In this document: in pieces, positions 60,585-64,000 of the stretch
How the letters are laid out: every line of letters starts with the position of its first letter
How positions within the stretch are numbered: position 1 is the first letter of the stretch
Source: Flammula alnicola
Taxonomy: Eukaryota > Basidiomycota > Agaricomycetes > Agaricales > Strophariaceae
Direction: 5' to 3'
DNA length: 64,000 bases
NCBI GenBank assembly: GCA_015499995.1
Contig: JADNRV010000177.1
Coordinates: forward strand, 41,064 to 105,063
Notes under the pieces: model-generated
What the model saw: the letters and a program-made list of their open reading frames with translations, nothing else
Told to the model about the DNA's origin: nothing
Database searches by the model: none
Translations under genes and position numbers: made by a program

Positions 60585-62423
60585 CTACCACATAAACCGT
60601 CCTACTCCTTCTCGCGGAAGATAGAGAAATACTCCCAGCGTAATCGCGTTTATAATTGCGTACCATCCCCCCTCCAGAGCCATACCCCACGTCGGAACTT
60701 CACTCACTTGTACGCGGAGCAGTATATAGGGAATTAAAAAGTATCGTGGCTCCAACAAAGGGGTAGGAAGCAAAGTCGGAACTACAAACACTGGCAGGAG
60801 CAGCGTTTGAAGTAGGGTTTGATCTTGACCTGAATCCTCGATCAGCTATATAACCTTCTTCAGAGAGAGGATTTAAACTTACCGACTCGCAAAAACCACG
60901 CCCAAGTGCAAGCTAGGTAAACAGGGACCAGGAGATAGGGAACCAGAGGGTGGAACATATATATCCGTCGCCACACGTAAAACGTGTAGTGCCTATTGTC
61001 AGACAAGAGGAACGGATGGTGGATTCTGTGAAACAGTGAATGTAAGTAACGAAAACCACGCCGGAGCCGAAACGACCAACGTGAAAAGCTTCACAGTCAC
61101 GCCCATAATGCCACATGTAAGGATCGTAACAACGCACGCCTATAAAAAATACATCAGAACCAATGTCTGACATTTGCTGAAGGATGTACGTTTTACTGCC
61201 GAACATACGACTCCACACGCCTCGAACCACTGCGGATGCACCTCCGAACCCGAAATGAGGATCGGCCATCCGAAGAAGGTCGCAGATGCAACAAAATAAT
61301 ATAACTGGGGTATATGAAGCGAGGGTATATGATTTGATTTGTCGCCTACAAAAATTACTCAGTCACAAAACACTTCGAACTTGGAGCTAACAACATACCT
61401 AGGACAATGCCGTCATTCCACACGATGAAAGCTCCGAAGGCAGCAAGAACCAGCGTGTATGGAATAAACGCAGGAAGAATATCCAAAAGGACTTTTGGAG
61501 CACTTATCACCGACTGTAACAAGTCACCTGAACAAGATGCAGATGATTTAGAGTTGTGATCGAGGTTCGAACTTTTGATACATGACATACCAGGACCTGC
61601 AACGAGGGCCGGTGGATCATGAAGCTTCGTCAAAGCAGGCTGACCAGGAGAGGCACGTCGAAACCTCAAGTGCATAAGCTGGCTCGCAGCATATGCGTAC
61701 AGGACCCAGACAATATTGGTTTGCCTAAAAGTGCAGCTCACAAGTCCTAGCTGTCAATTGTCAGCACAGAATCACAGAGAGAACGTTTACGGGGACATAC
61801 CAGAGCCGCAAGCCAATGCCGCTGTTGAGAGGCTGCCACAACAGTCAACACAACGAAAAGAACGCTAGGCACTTCCGTGTAATACAGAAAGCCAAAGAAC
61901 CACGCGATTGGGAACGTTGACAAGATGATCGCTTCCGGAAGCGGAGAGAGGATCGAAGGTGGTGGTCGTTCGCGTTTGTGGAAACATATTAGACGAGTTA
62001 GGGCAACAGGAAGGGCCATGAGAGCCAGCGCTGGCGTCAGTCGCAGCATCGAAACATTGCACTTTACTAGAAACACGCGTTTCAAGAATAACGATACCAA
62101 GTATCTGGGCGAGAGAGACCCTAGTAAGCGAGTAATCGAAAGATGGAGAATGCCAGGAAAGAAGGCAGCTCACAGTCCAGGTGGGGTAGTGATCTTGGGA
62201 TCCCATGTTGCAAACTCGCCGCGACAATATGCCTGTGCCTGCGGGATATGGAAAGGTTCGTCCTTGAGGTAGCCAGCAAGTCAATGAGTGAGTTGGCGTT
62301 CTGCCCGCAACATTACAACGATGGGACCAAGTGTACCATGTAGGGTTCGACCACGATCTTGTTAACCTCCTTGAGCACCACGACACATAGTGTACAGAAT
62401 ATGGGGTAGAAAGAGTCGGACAT
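60585..62423 (-). CDS. ALG10: Dolichyl-phosphoglucose alpha-1,2-glucosyltransferase Alg10/Die2
   Basis: ER-membrane enzyme that adds the last glucose to the lipid-linked oligosaccharide for N-glycosylation. Exon 1 (62423-62337) reads [20 protein letters not shown], then VVEPYM. Exon 2 (62262-62174) gives [20 protein letters not shown] and [10 protein letters not shown], the acidic luminal loop typical of Alg10. Exon 3 starts at 62104 with [12 protein letters not shown], then [20 protein letters not shown], and [20 protein letters not shown]. Later come [24 protein letters not shown]-type [25 protein letters not shown] (another family signature), [16 protein letters not shown] and the end GRFMW, stop at 60585-60587. 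Repeated hydrophobic segments fit a polytopic enzyme. The exons between about 61330 and 61060 are the least certain. Confidence 0.88.
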
Positions 62424-62791
62424 GGCCGCTCAAAAAAATATGTTGCACCGATCGTGAAGGTGGTGAAGAGTAACGTTTGCCGGATTGGGCAACGAGCATG
62501 ATTGACTGGTGACCGACCCCTATTAGTCGGCTCACCAATGATCTTGTCTCTCACCGACAATGCGCTCCTAGCTCTACACCCCTTCTACTTTGAGTGGCTT
62601 GTGCTTCACTCTATCTTTCTTTAGTTTATCTTCAATCTATATCCCTAACGCTCTCATCGAATTCATCGCTATCTCTCGCGCAACCCACATTCAAATTTCA
62701 CACTGTAAGCCGAGCGCAGTTCTTGCGTTATGCATACCTTGACAATTATTCTGGTTCAGATTCCTCCTAAACGATATCCAAGTCGTCCGTG

Positions 62792-64000
62792 ATGGCGCTA
62801 GACACCCAAAACTTTTCTCTATGCACCCAACCCCACCAATGTGCTGCAGAAACTGCTGCGTCTTCCACCAGCAATGACGACCCGCGTGCCGAACTGGCCG
62901 TTGTCGAGGCTGAAGTCGCGAAGGTTGTGGTGTCCCTCAAAACCCTCATGAACAAAACACACGTCCTGAAAGCACGTATCAACCAAATTTACTCCTCTAT
63001 CATCCGTCTCTTGCCCCCCGAGGTAACTTCTGAGATATTCCAAGCCTGCATCCCCGCATTTGACATGGAGGAGCTTGACTCCAGCTCCGTTATGCCATTA
63101 TTGCTGGGGTCGGTGTGTAGCTCCTGGAGGAGAATCGCATGGGCAACACCGAGTCTGTGGGCATCTCTGAGCCTCCGCTTGAACACCTCGACCATCAACA
63201 CCCAGATATCCCTAATGGACGAATGGCTTTCTCGTTCAGGGGACTTGCCACTCTCCATTAGGCTTTTCTCCGAAGAAGAAATCCACTGGGCAGCGCATAC
63301 CACCCCCGGCACTGCCATTGAGGTGATCAACAAATACGCGCCCCGTTGGCGCGATTTAGACCTGCGACTCCCTACCTCATGCTATAAATATCTTCCCTCG
63401 TCCGAAGAGCACCTCCCTCTTCTCGTTTCCCTCAATCTCAATCCACCAGGCGGGCAGGGCGAACGCAGACATAAAGTGGATATGAGCAATATTGCGCAGA
63501 TTCGGCACCTCAGTCTCAGCTGCGTATATCTCATCTCCATGAAATTCCAATGGGCGCACATTACCCACCTCCGGCTGGAGGCGTTCTACGTCGACGAATG
63601 CCTGGAGGCGCTCCGCCAGACGCCGCAGCTCGTCTCATGCAACCTGCGCAACATCATCGGCGGCGATGACGGGCACACGCTGCCCGACGGCCCCGTGCTG
63701 CTCTCCTCGCTCCAGACGCTGTCCATCGACAACGAGAAAGACACCCATATCTCGTTGCTCCTTGACACGATCGCCATTCCTAACGCGACGCAGTTTAGCT
63801 ATTCAGGCCGGAACCTGATCCACCTCCCCTCCATTTGCACGGCTGATCGCGCGCTCGTCCGCCCTGGAGACGTTCGTGCTCGAGCAGATGGTCATGTCCA
63901 ACGAGGCCGCGTTCCTGCAGCTCTTCCGCGCGCTGAAATACGTGACCAAGTTTGTGTTCACCACGCGCTCGAATTTTACGGAGAATTCGCCGTTGGACGA
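62792..64000 (+). CDS. F-box/LRR protein, 3' end beyond window, one apparent frameshift
   Basis: Predicted SCF ubiquitin-ligase substrate adaptor of the large agaric F-box family. Start MALDTQNFSLCTQPHQCAAE at 62792. A short coiled coil (AELAVVEAEVAKVVVSLKTL) precedes the F-box: IIRLLPPEVTSEIFQACIPA, then LLLGSVCSSWRRIAWATPSL. A leucine-rich region follows (SLSLRLNTST, WLSRSGDLPLSIRLF, RWRDLDLRLPTS, QIRHLSLSCVYLISM, LRQTPQLVSCNLRN, LLSSLQTLSIDN). Near 63842 family-like leucine-rich sequence moves to the +1 frame (LIARSSALETFVLEQM, FLQLFRALKYVTKFVF), while the original frame merely stays free of stops to the edge. One extra base would explain this. The gene has no intron so far, which is unusual beside its neighbours. 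Confidence 0.75.
   Translation, partial: MALDTQNFSLCTQPHQCAAETAASSTSNDDPRAELAVVEAEVAKVVVSLKTLMNKTHVLKARINQIYSSIIRLLPPEVTSEIFQACIPAFDMEELDSSSVMPLLLGSVCSSWRRIAWATPSLWASLSLRLNTSTINTQISLMDEWLSRSGDLPLSIRLFSEEEIHWAAHTTPGTAIEVINKYAPRWRDLDLRLPTSCYKYLPSSEEHLPLLVSLNLNPPGGQGERRHKVDMSNIAQIRHLSLSCVYLISMKFQWAHITHLRLEAFYVDECLEALRQTPQLVSCNLRNIIGGDDGHTLPDGPVLLSSLQTLSIDNEKDTHISLLLDTIAIPNATQFSYSGRNLIHLPSICTADRALVRPGDVRARADGHVQRGRVPAALPRAEIRDQVCVHHALEFYGEFAVGR

Noticed and set aside
1..64000. tRNA, rRNA or CRISPR-like features
   Set aside because: Looked for tRNA T-arm patterns, rRNA-like stretches and regularly spaced direct repeats. None was convincing, and CRISPR is not expected in a fungal genome.

Overview
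The window is nuclear DNA of a filamentous basidiomycete, most likely an Agaricomycete. Genes are dense, carry many roughly 50-60 bp GT-AG introns, and encode eukaryotic housekeeping proteins. Lineage-typical items are a Plavaka-type (CACTA-like) transposase, agaric-type F-box/LRR proteins, a single-pass membrane protein family and a fungal OTT_1508-like deaminase. I cannot name the species.

The left part (1-23.4 kb) is mostly conserved genes: PRP17 (5' part only), a Myb plus zinc-finger regulator, SGT2, PRP19, an oligopeptide transporter, a taurine/sulfonate-type dioxygenase, an F-box pseudogene, MTQ2 and a large tricalbin. A stretch of about 3.3 kb (9.7-13.0 kb) has no recognisable gene.

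At 24.6-26.0 kb lies a nested pair of long-arm inverted-repeat (foldback/MITE-like) elements of one family. Both are bounded by 3-bp target duplications. The outer element's loop holds a fragment of an HSP90 gene with its intron still present.

From 26.9 to 30.5 kb come a Nudix hydrolase and UGO1. The stretch 31-51 kb is an accessory island. It has three related copies of a membrane-protein gene: one apparently intact, one fused in frame to a coiled coil, one broken by frameshifts. It also has a partial duplicate of UGO1, a LINE remnant, a broken Plavaka transposase, remnants of EST1/SMG-like and SPT2-like genes, an apparently intact deaminase-family gene and a duplicated fragment of the NPL4 3' end.

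The right part (51-64 kb) returns to single-copy genes: NPL4, the kinetochore scaffold SPC105/SPC7, an uncharacterised coiled-coil protein, ALG10 and an F-box gene cut by the window edge. The genes do not form one pathway. There are two divergent housekeeping pairs (PRP17/Myb and SGT2/PRP19), PRP17 and PRP19 both being splicing factors. Exon joins were inferred by eye from splice sites, frame and family conservation.
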